From assembly GCF_017876515.1 (NCBI RefSeq), contig NZ_JAGIOC010000001.1:1984001-2048000 (forward strand): DNA of 64,000 nucleotides. Direction: 5' to 3'. The notes below the pieces were generated by a model that searched no databases, was not told where the DNA came from, and was given only the letters and a program-made list of their open reading frames with translations. The stretch comes from Brachybacterium fresconis. Its GTDB lineage: Bacteria; Actinomycetota; Actinomycetes; Actinomycetales; Dermabacteraceae. Both the position numbers and the translations under genes were made by a program. Shown here piece by piece: positions 53,408 to 61,849 of the stretch; positions within the stretch are counted from its first letter, which is position 1; each line of letters starts with the position of its first letter.

Positions 53408-53457
53408 GTCCTCGCCTCGGCCCGCCCTTCACCGGACGGTGTCCGTTCCCGGGTTCC

Positions 53458-55164
53458 TCAGGGGGTGGTGACCTTGCCGGGGTTCAGGTTGCGACCCGGG
53501 TCGTTGTCCGCGAGCAGGCCCTTGACCATGCGCACGCCGACCTCGCCGACGTCCTCGGTGATCCACGGCTGATGCTCGATGCCCACCGCGTGGTGGTGGG
53601 AGACCGTCGACCCCAGGTCCACGAAGGCCTGCTGCACCGCGTTCTTGGCCGCGTAGTACTGCCCCAGCGCCTGTTCGTCGGACGAGTAGGGGAAGGCGAA
53701 GGTGAAGTAGAGGCACGCGCCGGAGTGGTAGCTGTGCGACATGTGGCAGAACATGAAGCCCGGCAGCCCCTGCTCCCGCTGGACCGCGTAGAACGCGTCG
53801 TAGACCGTCGAATGGACCTCGTTGAGGTTCGACCAGGTCGCCCCGGTGTCGCAGACGTCGCCGAAGACCTGGTAGTTCAGCAGGAAGTCGCGCAGGTAGG
53901 GGGTGTCGAACTTCTTCTGGTCGTAGATCGCGCCGGGGCCCGCGCCCAGGGTGATGCCGCCGTTGCCCTTCACGATCTTCTTCACCAGCGACTTCTGCTG
54001 CTCGACCGACTCCTTGGAGCCCTCGAAGCACACGTACGAGATCGACATCTCGTTCGTGGTGTCCCAGCCCTTCGAGCGCAGATAGGAGAACAGCCCCTCC
54101 TGCACCTTCGCGGCCACCTTGGACTTGGTAGAGGTGGGCTCCTTGACCATCGACAGGCTGAACTCGGTCTCCGGACCGTCGGAGAGCCGGGTGAAGGTCG
54201 GGGTGACGTCGGTGGAGCGGGCGATGGCGTGCATGCCGCGGATGCCGTGCTCCCAGTCCGGGTACATGTAGGCGATGACCTGACGGACCGGGGAGATCCG
54301 GTGGACCTGCACGGTGACCTCGGTGATCACGCCGAGCCGTCCCTCGCTGCCCAGGATCATCTCGTGCACGGACGGGCCGGAGTCGCGGCCCGGGATCGCC
54401 TTGGTGACCGCCGTGCCGTCGGGGTGGACCATGCGCAGGCCGCGCGCGATGTCCTCGATGTCGCCGTACTTGTCCGACTGCATGCCCGAGGAACGGGTCG
54501 CGGCCCAGCCGCCGAGGGTGGAGTAGGTGAAGGAGTCCGGGAAATGGCCGACGGTCCAGCCCAGCTCGTTCAGCTGCTCCTCGAGGTCCGGTCCGTACAT
54601 CCCGGCCTCGACCCGAGCCAGGCCCGCGGTGTCGTCGATCTCGAGGACATCGCGCATGCGGCCGAGGTTCATCGTCAGCACGGGGCGCTGCTCGTGGACG
54701 TCGGGCGTGACGGAGCCGGAGATGCAGGAGCCGCCGCCGTAGGGGATCAGCACCAGGTCCTGCTCCAGCACGATCCGCAGGACCGCCGCGACCTCGTCCT
54801 CGGAGCTCGGATAGACCACTGCGTCGACGAGCCGGGCGAAGTCGCCGGCGCGCACGCGGAACAGGTCCGGCAGGGAGCGGCCGAAGGAGTGCACGACGCG
54901 GTACTCGTCGTCGTCGGCCAGATTCTCCTCGCCGACGACGCCGACGAGCTGGGAGCGGATCGCGTCCGGAAGACGACCGGCCGGCACCTCGAAGTCCGAC
55001 AGATCCGGTTCGACGGGCTGCTTCGAGTCCAGGTCGACACCGACCTTGTCCCGCGCCAGCACGGGGAAGGCGGGCTTGTTGTCGTAGCGGAAGGTGACGT
55101 CGTCCAGACCCCACCCCCACCACTTGTGTCGCTTGACCTCGCGGGCGCTGAGCCGATCGCTCAT
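53458..55164 (-). CDS. FAD-linked oxidase, alkyldihydroxyacetonephosphate synthase (AGPS)-like
   Basis: A 568-residue VAO-type flavoprotein. The N-terminus KRHKWWGWGLDDVTF is the AGPS hallmark. The FAD PP-loop is PYGGGSCISGSVTPD (141-155), followed by GWTVGHFPDSFTYSTLGGW and GSEGRLGVITEV. The HHH triad at 523-525 (STVSHHHAVG) matches the AGPS active-site histidines. In animals and Dictyostelium this enzyme replaces the acyl chain of acyl-DHAP with a fatty alcohol, forming the ether bond. Its ATG overlaps the acyltransferase stop. Other substrates (D-lactate or glycolate-type) are possible but the tryptophan-rich N-terminus argues for AGPS. Confidence 0.85.
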   Translation of the reverse strand: MSDRLSAREVKRHKWWGWGLDDVTFRYDNKPAFPVLARDKVGVDLDSKQPVEPDLSDFEVPAGRLPDAIRSQLVGVVGEENLADDDEYRVVHSFGRSLPDLFRVRAGDFARLVDAVVYPSSEDEVAAVLRIVLEQDLVLIPYGGGSCISGSVTPDVHEQRPVLTMNLGRMRDVLEIDDTAGLARVEAGMYGPDLEEQLNELGWTVGHFPDSFTYSTLGGWAATRSSGMQSDKYGDIEDIARGLRMVHPDGTAVTKAIPGRDSGPSVHEMILGSEGRLGVITEVTVQVHRISPVRQVIAYMYPDWEHGIRGMHAIARSTDVTPTFTRLSDGPETEFSLSMVKEPTSTKSKVAAKVQEGLFSYLRSKGWDTTNEMSISYVCFEGSKESVEQQKSLVKKIVKGNGGITLGAGPGAIYDQKKFDTPYLRDFLLNYQVFGDVCDTGATWSNLNEVHSTVYDAFYAVQREQGLPGFMFCHMSHSYHSGACLYFTFAFPYSSDEQALGQYYAAKNAVQQAFVDLGSTVSHHHAVGIEHQPWITEDVGEVGVRMVKGLLADNDPGRNLNPGKVTTP

Positions 55165-56084
55165 GCAGGTCCCTCCTCGCCCTGGACGCCGACGCCCAGG
55201 ACCTCGTCGTGATGGTCGTCGTACAGGTTCTTCACGCGCTCGCGGATGCGCTGCGAGAACGCGACCGCGGATTCGTGCTCGTGGGAGATCATCGGTTCGC
55301 CGAAGACGACGGCGACCGGCGGGCGCCCCTTCTTCGGCCAGTTGCGGCCCTTCGGCATCGCCTCGTAGCCGCCGATGATGGCGGCCGGGACCACGGGCAC
55401 GCCGACGCCGATGGCGAGCGCGGCCGCCCCCGGCTTGAAGTCGGCCATGGACCCCGTGGTCTGGCGGCCGCCCTCGGGGAACACCAGGATCGGGACCCCG
55501 GAGCGCAGCAGGCGCCGGGAGGTGCCCGAATGCTTGCGCGAACCGCCGCGGTCGATGGGGAAGGCGTTGAGCATCGTGCGCACGAAGATCCGTCGATGCC
55601 AGTGGTCGAACCAGTAGTCGGCGGCGGTCCCGGTGCACAGGAACCGACCCTGGGCCCAGGGCAGGCTCATCGCCAGCAGGGGGCCGTCCACGTGACTGGT
55701 GTGGTTGGCGACCAGCACGAACGGTCCGCGGATGCTCTTGACCCGACGATGCGTCTGCACCTGCGGGGTGACGGCGGAGTTCACCACGGCCCGGAAGACC
55801 ACGCGCTGGAGGATGAAGCGCACGCCGGCCCGCCAGGCAGAGCGGTACTTCGCCAGCTCCCCCTGGGGCTTCTCCCAGCCCTCACCGCGGGACCGGGCGG
55901 AGAGCGAGTCGATCAGGCGCCTGCCGCGGCTGGGCTCCTTCGCCTCGGCGGGGGGCTTCGCTCCATCGGCAGGTGCCGTCGTCGCGTCGGCGGGGGACTT
56001 CGCCCCGTCGGCGGGGTCCTTCTTCGCGCCGGCGGAAGGCTTCGTTCCGTCGGCAGGATCCTGCTCGGGCTCCTGGGGGCTCAT
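55161..56084 (-). CDS. PlsC/GNPAT-type 1-acylglycerol-phosphate acyltransferase-like protein
   Basis: A 307-residue lysophospholipid acyltransferase. The catalytic motif is NHTSHVD (His128, Asp133), with the phosphate-binding motif FPEGGRQ at 202-208 and VPVVPAAIIGG later. Residues 1-50 are a low-complexity Asp/Pro/Ala/Lys repeat (DPADGAKSPADATTAPADG) not present in the family. Within this operon it may acylate DHAP or the sn-2 position of an alkyl-glycerol phosphate. It lies between the SDR (4-bp gap) and the AGPS-like gene (4-bp overlap). Confidence 0.87.
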   Translation of the reverse strand: MSPQEPEQDPADGTKPSAGAKKDPADGAKSPADATTAPADGAKPPAEAKEPSRGRRLIDSLSARSRGEGWEKPQGELAKYRSAWRAGVRFILQRVVFRAVVNSAVTPQVQTHRRVKSIRGPFVLVANHTSHVDGPLLAMSLPWAQGRFLCTGTAADYWFDHWHRRIFVRTMLNAFPIDRGGSRKHSGTSRRLLRSGVPILVFPEGGRQTTGSMADFKPGAAALAIGVGVPVVPAAIIGGYEAMPKGRNWPKKGRPPVAVVFGEPMISHEHESAVAFSQRIRERVKNLYDDHHDEVLGVGVQGEEGPA

Positions 56085-56088
56085 CCGG

Positions 56089-56865
56089 TCACTTCTCCCT
56101 GCTGCGGCGGTGGCTGAGCACAGCGCTGAGGGAGGCCACCACCCCGCGCGGCGTGGTGCGCAGCACCGCGGCGATCAGCTTCCAGCGCTTGGAGGGGATG
56201 GAGACCGGCTTGCCCCGGGCCACGTCCCGCAGGCAGTCGGCGACCAGGCGGTCGGCGTCCAGCCACAGCACCCCGGGGATCGAGGAGCCCTTGATGCCGG
56301 CGCGATTGTGGAACTCGGTGCGCACCCATCCCGGCATCAAGGCCGTGACCTGCACGCCGCTGCCGTCGAGCTGCACCCCGAGGGACTCGGAGTAGTTGCC
56401 CACCCAGGCCTTGATGGCCGAGTAGTTGTTCTGGGTGACCAGAGCGCTGACGGAGCCGACGTTGATGATCCAGCCCCGGCCGCGCCGCCCCATGCCGCGC
56501 CCGGCGGCGCCGCCCAGCTTCAGCACGGCGCGGATCATCACCTCGAAGCCGCGATCGTGCGCGGTGAGATCCTCCTCGAGCAGGCTCGCCCGCACCGAGA
56601 AGCCGGCGTTGTTCACCAGCACGTCGACCGGGTCGGCATCGGTCTCGAGGCGATCGGCCACCCGCTGCTGCGCCCCGCGTTCCGAGAGGTCCGCCACGAG
56701 GGTCTCGACCTCGACGCCGTAGGCCTCGCGCAGCTGCGCGGCGATCTCGTCCAGCCGGTCCGCGTCACGCGCGACCAGCACCAGTGCAGCTCCGCGGGCG
56801 GCGAAAGCTCGCGCGAAACCGGCCCCGATGCCCGCGGTGCCGCCGGTGATGAGGGCCCTATGCAT
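56089..56865 (-). CDS. Short-chain dehydrogenase/reductase, DHRS7B/acyl-DHAP reductase-like context
   Basis: A 258-residue classical SDR. NAD(P) motif TGGTAGIG (7-14), NNAG (85-88), Ser138 and Tyr148-xxx-Lys152 (NYSAIK) form the active site. Arg33 after the second strand (VLVARDADRL) suggests NADP preference. In the eukaryotic ether-lipid route an SDR reduces alkyl-DHAP to alkylglycerol phosphate, and position beside the AGPS-like and acyltransferase genes makes that a reasonable guess. A general lipid or polyketide reductase is the alternative. Divergent from the FAR-HAD gene. Confidence 0.85.
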   Translation of the reverse strand: MHRALITGGTAGIGAGFARAFAARGAALVLVARDADRLDEIAAQLREAYGVEVETLVADLSERGAQQRVADRLETDADPVDVLVNNAGFSVRASLLEEDLTAHDRGFEVMIRAVLKLGGAAGRGMGRRGRGWIINVGSVSALVTQNNYSAIKAWVGNYSESLGVQLDGSGVQVTALMPGWVRTEFHNRAGIKGSSIPGVLWLDADRLVADCLRDVARGKPVSIPSKRWKLIAAVLRTTPRGVVASLSAVLSHRRSREK

Positions 56866-57035
56866 GGCGGCTACGATACACTAGCGCCGCCCTGGCCAGC
56901 GCAGGAATGCCCCCTGGTGAGGCGGCCGTGCGGCGTCGATCGCGACCGGGGCCGAGACCTCCCCGGCTCCTGCCGCCGCCTCCATCGCCTGCCGCCGCCT
57001 CCACCGCCTGCCGTACCCGTCCACAGAGGGATCCC

Positions 57036-59321
57036 ATGTCGCACAGCTCCACGTCCGCCGACCCGTCCGCCGCCACCGGCGGCCCCCGAGACGGGGACCG
57101 ACGGATCCTGCTGACCGGCGTCACCGGATTCCTGGGGCAGGCCGTCCTGCGCTCCCTGCTGGAGACCACCGAGGGCACCCACGTCACCGCCGTGGTGCGC
57201 CCCAAGGGCTCGCTCACCGGACGCAAGCGCCTCGAGCAGCTGCTGCGCAAGCCGATCTTCTCCTCGTGGGCCGACGCGATCAGCGCCGACGGGGGCGACG
57301 GCAAGGCCGTCGTGCAGGCCGCGTTCGACGCCCGGGTCGACGTCCTCGAGGGCGATCTGACCGACATGCCCGCGATCGAGGCGCCGCTGGACGTGGTCAT
57401 CCACTCGGCCTCCTCCGTCTCCTTCGACCCGCCGATCGACGACGCCTTCCGCACCAACGTCGGCGGGGCCCGGAACCTGTACGAGGCGCTGCTGGCCTCC
57501 GGGCAGGACCCGCACGTCATCCACGTGTCCACCGCCTACGTCGGCGGCATCGCCAAGGGCCTGCGGCAGGAGGGGTCGCTGCGGACCGACGTCGACTGGC
57601 GCGCCGAGTACCAGGCCGCGCTCGAGGCCCGTGCCCGCGTCGAGGCCGAGTCCCGTCGGCCGGAGACCCTGCGCTCCCAGATCCGCGGCGCGAAGCTGCG
57701 CGACGGACGCATGGGCCCCAAGGCCGTCGCCTCCGCCTCCGAGGAGGCCCGTCGCGACTGGGTGACCGAGCGCCTGGTCGACTTCGGCCGCACCCGCGCC
57801 CAGTCCGTCGGCTGGACCGACATCTACACGTTCACCAAGGCCATGGCCGAGCAGGTCGCCGAGGAGATGTGGGCCGGGGCCGGCCATCGCGTCTCCTTCG
57901 TGCGCCCCTCGATCATCGAATCCGCGGTGGAGCACCCGTACCCGGGCTGGATCGACGGCTACAAGGTCGCCGACCCGCTGATCATGGCCTACGGCCGCGG
58001 TGCCCTGCCCGAGTTCCCGGGCCTGGCGGATTCGATCCTCGACGTCATCCCCGTGGACTACGTGGTCAACGTGATCGTGGCCCTCGCCACCCAGGACGTC
58101 TCCCGCCGCGGCGACGACGCCTACTACCAGGTCGTCTCCGGCGCCTCGAACCCGCTGCCCTTCCACGAGATGTTCACCGCGGTGCGGGAGTACTTCGTCG
58201 AGCACCCGCTCGAGGACGACAAGGGCCGCCCGATCGAGGTCCCCGAGTGGACCTTCCCCGCCGTCGAGATGGTCGAGCAGCGCTTCCGCGCCAAGGAGCT
58301 CGCCGCGAAGGCAGGTTCCGCCGCGGTCGCCTTCCTGCCCGCCACGAAGCGGACGCGGCAGTGGACCTCCAGCCTCCACAAGGCGACCTCGGGGCTGACC
58401 ACCCTGCGGATGTACATCGAGCTGTACCGCCAGTACACGAAGACCGAGATGGTCTTCGACGACGCCAACACCCGGGCGCTGCGCGAAGAGTTGTCGGCCG
58501 ACTTCCTGGAGGACCACGACTTCGACGTCACCGGGATCAGCTGGCGCAACTACTTCACGCAGCAGCATCTGCCGGCCGTCACCGATCTGACCAAGGCCTA
58601 CTCTCGGGCGAAGTCCGCCCAGCGCAAGCGCGCCTCGCGCCCCGCCCCGGCCCTGAAGCAGAACGAGAACGCGCTGGCGGTCTTCGACCTCGACGGCACC
58701 GTGCTGGCCACCAACATCGTCCAGCAGTACTTCTCCGTGGTCCGCGCGACCCGGCCGCGCCGGGCATGGCCCGCCGAGATCGGTGGCCTGCTTGCGGCCG
58801 TCCCCGGGTACCTGAGGGCCGAGCAGCGCGACCGCTCCGAGCTGATCCGCATGGTCAACCGTCGCTACAAGGGCTACCGCGGCGACGATCTGCGCTCCTT
58901 GATGCAGGGCGAGGCCGGGCGCCGGATCCGGGCCTCGATCCGTCCCGAGGCGCTCGAGGTCATCGAGCGCCATCGCGCCGCCGGCCACCGCACCGTGCTC
59001 GTCTCCGGCGCGCTCGACGTGCTGATCGAGCCGCTGGCGGACCTGTTCGACGACGTCGTCGCCACCCACATGGACGAGGACGAGACCGGCGTGATGACCG
59101 GCTACCTGGCCACTCCCCCGCTGGTCGACGAGGCCCGCGCCAACTGGCTGGCCAAGTACGCCGACGAGCACGGCGCGGACCTGGCGGCCTCCTACGGCTA
59201 CGGTGACTCGCACGCCGACGCCGCCTGGCTGGACCTGGTCGGCACGCCCACCGCGATCGCCCCGGACCTGGGACTGTACGCGGTGGCGAAGAAGAAGCGC
59301 TGGCAGATCCTGGAGTGGTGA
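57036..59321 (+). CDS. Fatty acyl-CoA reductase fused to HAD-IB phosphatase domain
   Basis: A 761-residue two-domain protein. Residues 20-400 are a male-sterility/FAR-type extended SDR: TGVTGFLG (27-34), IHSASSVSF, HVSTAYVGG and Tyr264-xxx-Lys268 (YTFTK). A FAR C-terminal helical region follows (PEWTFPAVEMVEQRF). Residues ~545-755 are a HAD phosphatase with FDLDGT (Asp551, Asp553), VLVSGALD and GYGDSHAD. FAR proteins reduce acyl-CoA to fatty alcohol, the co-substrate of AGPS. The HAD half is complete and could dephosphorylate a lipid intermediate. Start at ATG 57036; an upstream Pro/Arg-rich extension is not protein-like. Confidence 0.88.
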   Translation: MSHSSTSADPSAATGGPRDGDRRILLTGVTGFLGQAVLRSLLETTEGTHVTAVVRPKGSLTGRKRLEQLLRKPIFSSWADAISADGGDGKAVVQAAFDARVDVLEGDLTDMPAIEAPLDVVIHSASSVSFDPPIDDAFRTNVGGARNLYEALLASGQDPHVIHVSTAYVGGIAKGLRQEGSLRTDVDWRAEYQAALEARARVEAESRRPETLRSQIRGAKLRDGRMGPKAVASASEEARRDWVTERLVDFGRTRAQSVGWTDIYTFTKAMAEQVAEEMWAGAGHRVSFVRPSIIESAVEHPYPGWIDGYKVADPLIMAYGRGALPEFPGLADSILDVIPVDYVVNVIVALATQDVSRRGDDAYYQVVSGASNPLPFHEMFTAVREYFVEHPLEDDKGRPIEVPEWTFPAVEMVEQRFRAKELAAKAGSAAVAFLPATKRTRQWTSSLHKATSGLTTLRMYIELYRQYTKTEMVFDDANTRALREELSADFLEDHDFDVTGISWRNYFTQQHLPAVTDLTKAYSRAKSAQRKRASRPAPALKQNENALAVFDLDGTVLATNIVQQYFSVVRATRPRRAWPAEIGGLLAAVPGYLRAEQRDRSELIRMVNRRYKGYRGDDLRSLMQGEAGRRIRASIRPEALEVIERHRAAGHRTVLVSGALDVLIEPLADLFDDVVATHMDEDETGVMTGYLATPPLVDEARANWLAKYADEHGADLAASYGYGDSHADAAWLDLVGTPTAIAPDLGLYAVAKKKRWQILEW

Positions 59322-59355
59322 GGGGCTGCGGCTGAGCTGGGATCAGCTGACCAGG

Positions 59356-59465
59356 GCTGGCGCCCGGCCTGTGCTGGCTGGCGACCTGCCTGTGCTGGCT
59401 GGCGCCCTTCCTGTGCTGGCTGGCGACCTGCCTGTGCTGGCTGGCGCCCTGCCTGTGCTGGCCCA
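59356..59465. repeat. 21-bp tandem repeat downstream of FAR-HAD
   Basis: Four full 21-bp units from 59368, close to CCTGTGCTGGCTGGCGACCTG and alternating GACCTG with GCCCTG/T, with partial units at both ends. It lies in the 457-bp gap (59322-59778) before the AbiEi/DUF559 gene. The unit is a multiple of three and reads open on both strands (PVLAGDL or PAQAGRQ), but there is no start signal. Confidence 0.85.
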
Positions 59466-59503
59466 CTGGGGTTGCCGCCTCCGGTCTGCGAGGGTCCGGG
59501 CCT

Positions 59504-59578
59504 GCTAGCTTTCGTCGCCTGGCGTGACCTGAAGGCCCTATAGGCCGTGAGGTCACGCTGAGCGACGAAAGTTCGCAG
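59504..59578. repeat. 75-bp palindromic element, left copy
   Basis: Arms CTTTCGTCGC and GCGACGAAAG at the outside, and GTGACCT/AGGTCAC inside, with a central GGCCCTATAGGCC palindrome. It has the same length as the element at 60826-60900 and differs at about ten positions. The two copies are in the same orientation and bracket the AbiEi/DUF559 gene. Confidence 0.85.
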
Positions 59579-59778
59579 CACTCCACGGACAGAGCCACAC
59601 CGACAGGCCCGTTGCCAGAGCTCCGCTGCCCACGCTGGAGATCATCTGCCCACGGCCGAAGGCGAGGGCTCTGCTGCTCGGGCTCCGTGGCCCCTCGGAG
59701 CGTCCTCCACATACCCAATGTCTCCACCATCACGCCGAGCGGGGAGAGATCGCCCCCGAGGCATCGGAACCTGGATCC

Positions 59779-60738
59779 ATGCACCACGCGAGCGGATTGG
59801 TCCTCCCTGCATTCGCCGTCCCCTGGCCCCGCCCCGACTCTCCGCCGCGCGGCACCCTTCACCTCACCCCGGACGACGTGGGGGTCGCGAGCAGGGCCGC
59901 GTACCTGGCCGCGGGCGGGACGGACTCGGAGCTGCGGGCGGCGGTCCGGCAGGGAGCCCTTCGACGCATCGCCCCCGGCTGGTACGCCGAGGCCTCAGCT
60001 CAGCCGAAGGTCTCCCGTCCGATCCGCGAGGGATACCGGCTGACCTGCATCAGTGCCACTCGGATGCATGGAGTGTGGACACCGTACGGCGACAGCTCAC
60101 CGGATCACGACGAAGACGATCCGCACCGGCTCCATGTCTACTGCGACCGCAGCGCCAAGGCGGCACCTCGCGGGATGTCCGCCCGCCATGCGCGCACCGG
60201 TCGGTGGCAGGAACCCGACCCCATTGCCTCGCTCCCCCTGGCTCTCCACCATGCAATGCGGTGCCAGAGCGGGGAGACAGCAGCCATCCTGCTCGAGTCC
60301 GCGATCGAGAGGCGGCTGCTGACACCGAACGAGGTGCAGCTGATGATGGACGATGCTTCCGCAGCGGTGAGCTCCCGGATCGGGAGCCTCTCGACCGCCA
60401 GCGACTCGGGGTCGGAAACGCGCGTCGTCCGCTGGCTGCGACGTCGCGGCTTCCACGTGGACCAGCAGCCCTTCGTCGACGGGGTCGGATACCTCGACGT
60501 CTATGCCGGCGGGCTCTTCCTCGAGATCGACGGGCGCGCACCGCATGACACCCCGGATGCCTTCACCCGGGACCGACGGCGCGACCTGATGACTTCCTCC
60601 CATGGGCTTCAAGTGCTCCGAATCAGCTACGACCAGGTCTGGTCCAGCTGGGAGGACACGCAGAAGATGATCCTGTCCGCCATCACGGCCGTCGGGCCCT
60701 TCGGCCGGAAGAAGGTCGCCGAGCTTCTGGCACGGTGA
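59779..60738 (+). CDS. AbiEi-type winged-helix / DUF559 nuclease-like protein
   Basis: A 319-residue protein. The N-terminal ~70 residues resemble the AbiEi antitoxin helix-turn-helix (VASRAAYLAAGGTDSELRAAVRQG then LRRIAPGWYAE). The C-terminal ~110 residues have the DUF559/Vsr-like PD-(D/E)xK pattern: SETRVVRWLRRRGF, VGYLDVYAGGLFLEIDG (Asp and E-x-D), then FTRDRRRD and LQVLRISYDQVW. No AbiEii toxin gene is adjacent. Such orphan genes are frequent in actinobacteria and their role is unknown. It is flanked by two copies of a 75-bp palindrome. The ribosome site is weak. Confidence 0.8.
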   Translation: MHHASGLVLPAFAVPWPRPDSPPRGTLHLTPDDVGVASRAAYLAAGGTDSELRAAVRQGALRRIAPGWYAEASAQPKVSRPIREGYRLTCISATRMHGVWTPYGDSSPDHDEDDPHRLHVYCDRSAKAAPRGMSARHARTGRWQEPDPIASLPLALHHAMRCQSGETAAILLESAIERRLLTPNEVQLMMDDASAAVSSRIGSLSTASDSGSETRVVRWLRRRGFHVDQQPFVDGVGYLDVYAGGLFLEIDGRAPHDTPDAFTRDRRRDLMTSSHGLQVLRISYDQVWSSWEDTQKMILSAITAVGPFGRKKVAELLAR

Positions 60739-60825
60739 CTCTGGAGAAGGCCGACTGGGGACCGGCAACGGCACTGTGACCGCGGATCGCGCAGCGGCAG
60801 GAGGCATCATCATCACCCAGGGCCC

Positions 60826-60900
60826 GCTAACTTTCGTCGCCTGCCGTGACCTCAATGCGGTATGAGCCGTGAGGTCATGCTGAGCGACGAAAGTTCGCAG
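60826..60900. repeat. 75-bp palindromic element, right copy
   Basis: A near-perfect hairpin: outer arms AACTTTCGTCGC/GCGACGAAAGTT (12 bp) and inner arms TGACCTCA/TGAGGTCA (8 bp), separated by a few unpaired bases, with a loop containing GGTATGAGCC. It is about 87% identical to the copy at 59504-59578. It lies in the 229-bp gap between the AbiEi/DUF559 stop and the ABC ATPase stop and may also act as a terminator for both. Confidence 0.85.
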
Positions 60901-60967
60901 GGCGCGCCGGGTACTGGTGGCGGGCCGCCAGTGGGCCGCTGGGCCGCCGGCCGCCCGGCATGCCTCC

Positions 60968-61849
60968 TCACAGCACCGAGGCGAGGAAGCCCTTCAGGCG
61001 CTCCGACCGCGGGTGCTCGATGACCTGCTCGGCGGTGCCCTGCTCGATGATCATGCCGTCGTCCATGAACACCACCTGGTCGGCGACCTCGCGGGCGAAC
61101 CCCATCTCGTGGGTCACGACGATCATGGTCATCCCGCCCTCGGCGAGCTCCTTGAGCACCGCGAGCACCTCGGCGACCAGCTCCGGGTCCAGGGCGCTGG
61201 TGGGCTCGTCGAAGAGCATCAGCTCGGGATCCATCGCCAGTGCGCGGGCGATCGCCACCCGCTGCTGCTGGCCGCCGGAGAGCTCCGAGGGGTAGTGGTC
61301 GGCACGGTCGGCCAGGCCCACCCGCTCGAGCAGGGCGAGCGCCGCGTCGCGAGATTCGCTCTTGCTGCGGCCCAGCACCTGGATCGGGGCCTCCATCACG
61401 TTGGCCAGCGCCGTCATGTGGGGGAAGAGGTGGAAGCGCTGGAACACCATGCCGATGCGCGAGCGCTGATGAGCGATCTGGGCGGTGGTCAGCTTCTGCC
61501 AGCGCCCGTCGGGCAGCGGCTGCTCGGCGTAGCCCTGGGTGACGCCGGCGATGCGCACCCGCCCGGCCGTCGGCTCCTCGAGCTGGTTGATGCAGCGCAG
61601 CAGCGTGGACTTCCCGGAGCCGGAGGGGCCCACGAGCACCGTCACCTCACCGGCGGTGACCTCGAGGTCGCAGCCCTTGAGCACGTGCAGGTCGCCGAAG
61701 GCCTTGTGGACGGACTCGAGCTGGATCAGCGGGGTCGCGTCGGCCGCTGGATCAGTGGAGCCGACCGCTGGATCAGTGGAGCCGGACGCGGGGGTGGTGG
61801 AGCCGCGCGCGGCGGCGCCGTCGGACGCGGGGGTGGCGGCGTGGGTCAT
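60968..61849 (-). CDS. Polar amino-acid ABC importer ATPase (GlnQ/HisP type)
   Basis: A 293-residue ATPase. Walker [11 protein letters not shown]-loop [13 protein letters not shown], signature LSGGQQQR and Walker [16 protein letters not shown] are all canonical for the GlnQ/HisP subfamily, as is [13 protein letters not shown]. The first ~40 residues are an Ala/Ser/Thr/Asp linker that includes a short DNA duplication (about 61745-61786) encoding [14 protein letters not shown]. The ATG overlaps the permease stop by 1 nt (TGATG). Last gene of a three-gene importer operon. Confidence 0.92.
   Translation of the reverse strand: MTHAATPASDGAAARGSTTPASGSTDPAVGSTDPAADATPLIQLESVHKAFGDLHVLKGCDLEVTAGEVTVLVGPSGSGKSTLLRCINQLEEPTAGRVRIAGVTQGYAEQPLPDGRWQKLTTAQIAHQRSRIGMVFQRFHLFPHMTALANVMEAPIQVLGRSKSESRDAALALLERVGLADRADHYPSELSGGQQQRVAIARALAMDPELMLFDEPTSALDPELVAEVLAVLKELAEGGMTMIVVTHEMGFAREVADQVVFMDDGMIIEQGTAEQVIEHPRSERLKGFLASVL

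Noticed and set aside
51937..53471. Plus-strand open frames opposite the hypothetical and phosphatase genes
   Set aside because: They run through the 20-bp repeat and antisense to recognised minus-strand proteins.
59198..59581. Minus-strand frame with repeated PAQAGRQ
   Set aside because: It arises from the 21-bp repeat and the antisense end of FAR-HAD, without a start signal.
59779..60738. Complete type IV AbiE toxin-antitoxin system
   Set aside because: Only the antitoxin-like HTH plus nuclease-like domain is present; no AbiEii nucleotidyltransferase is adjacent.
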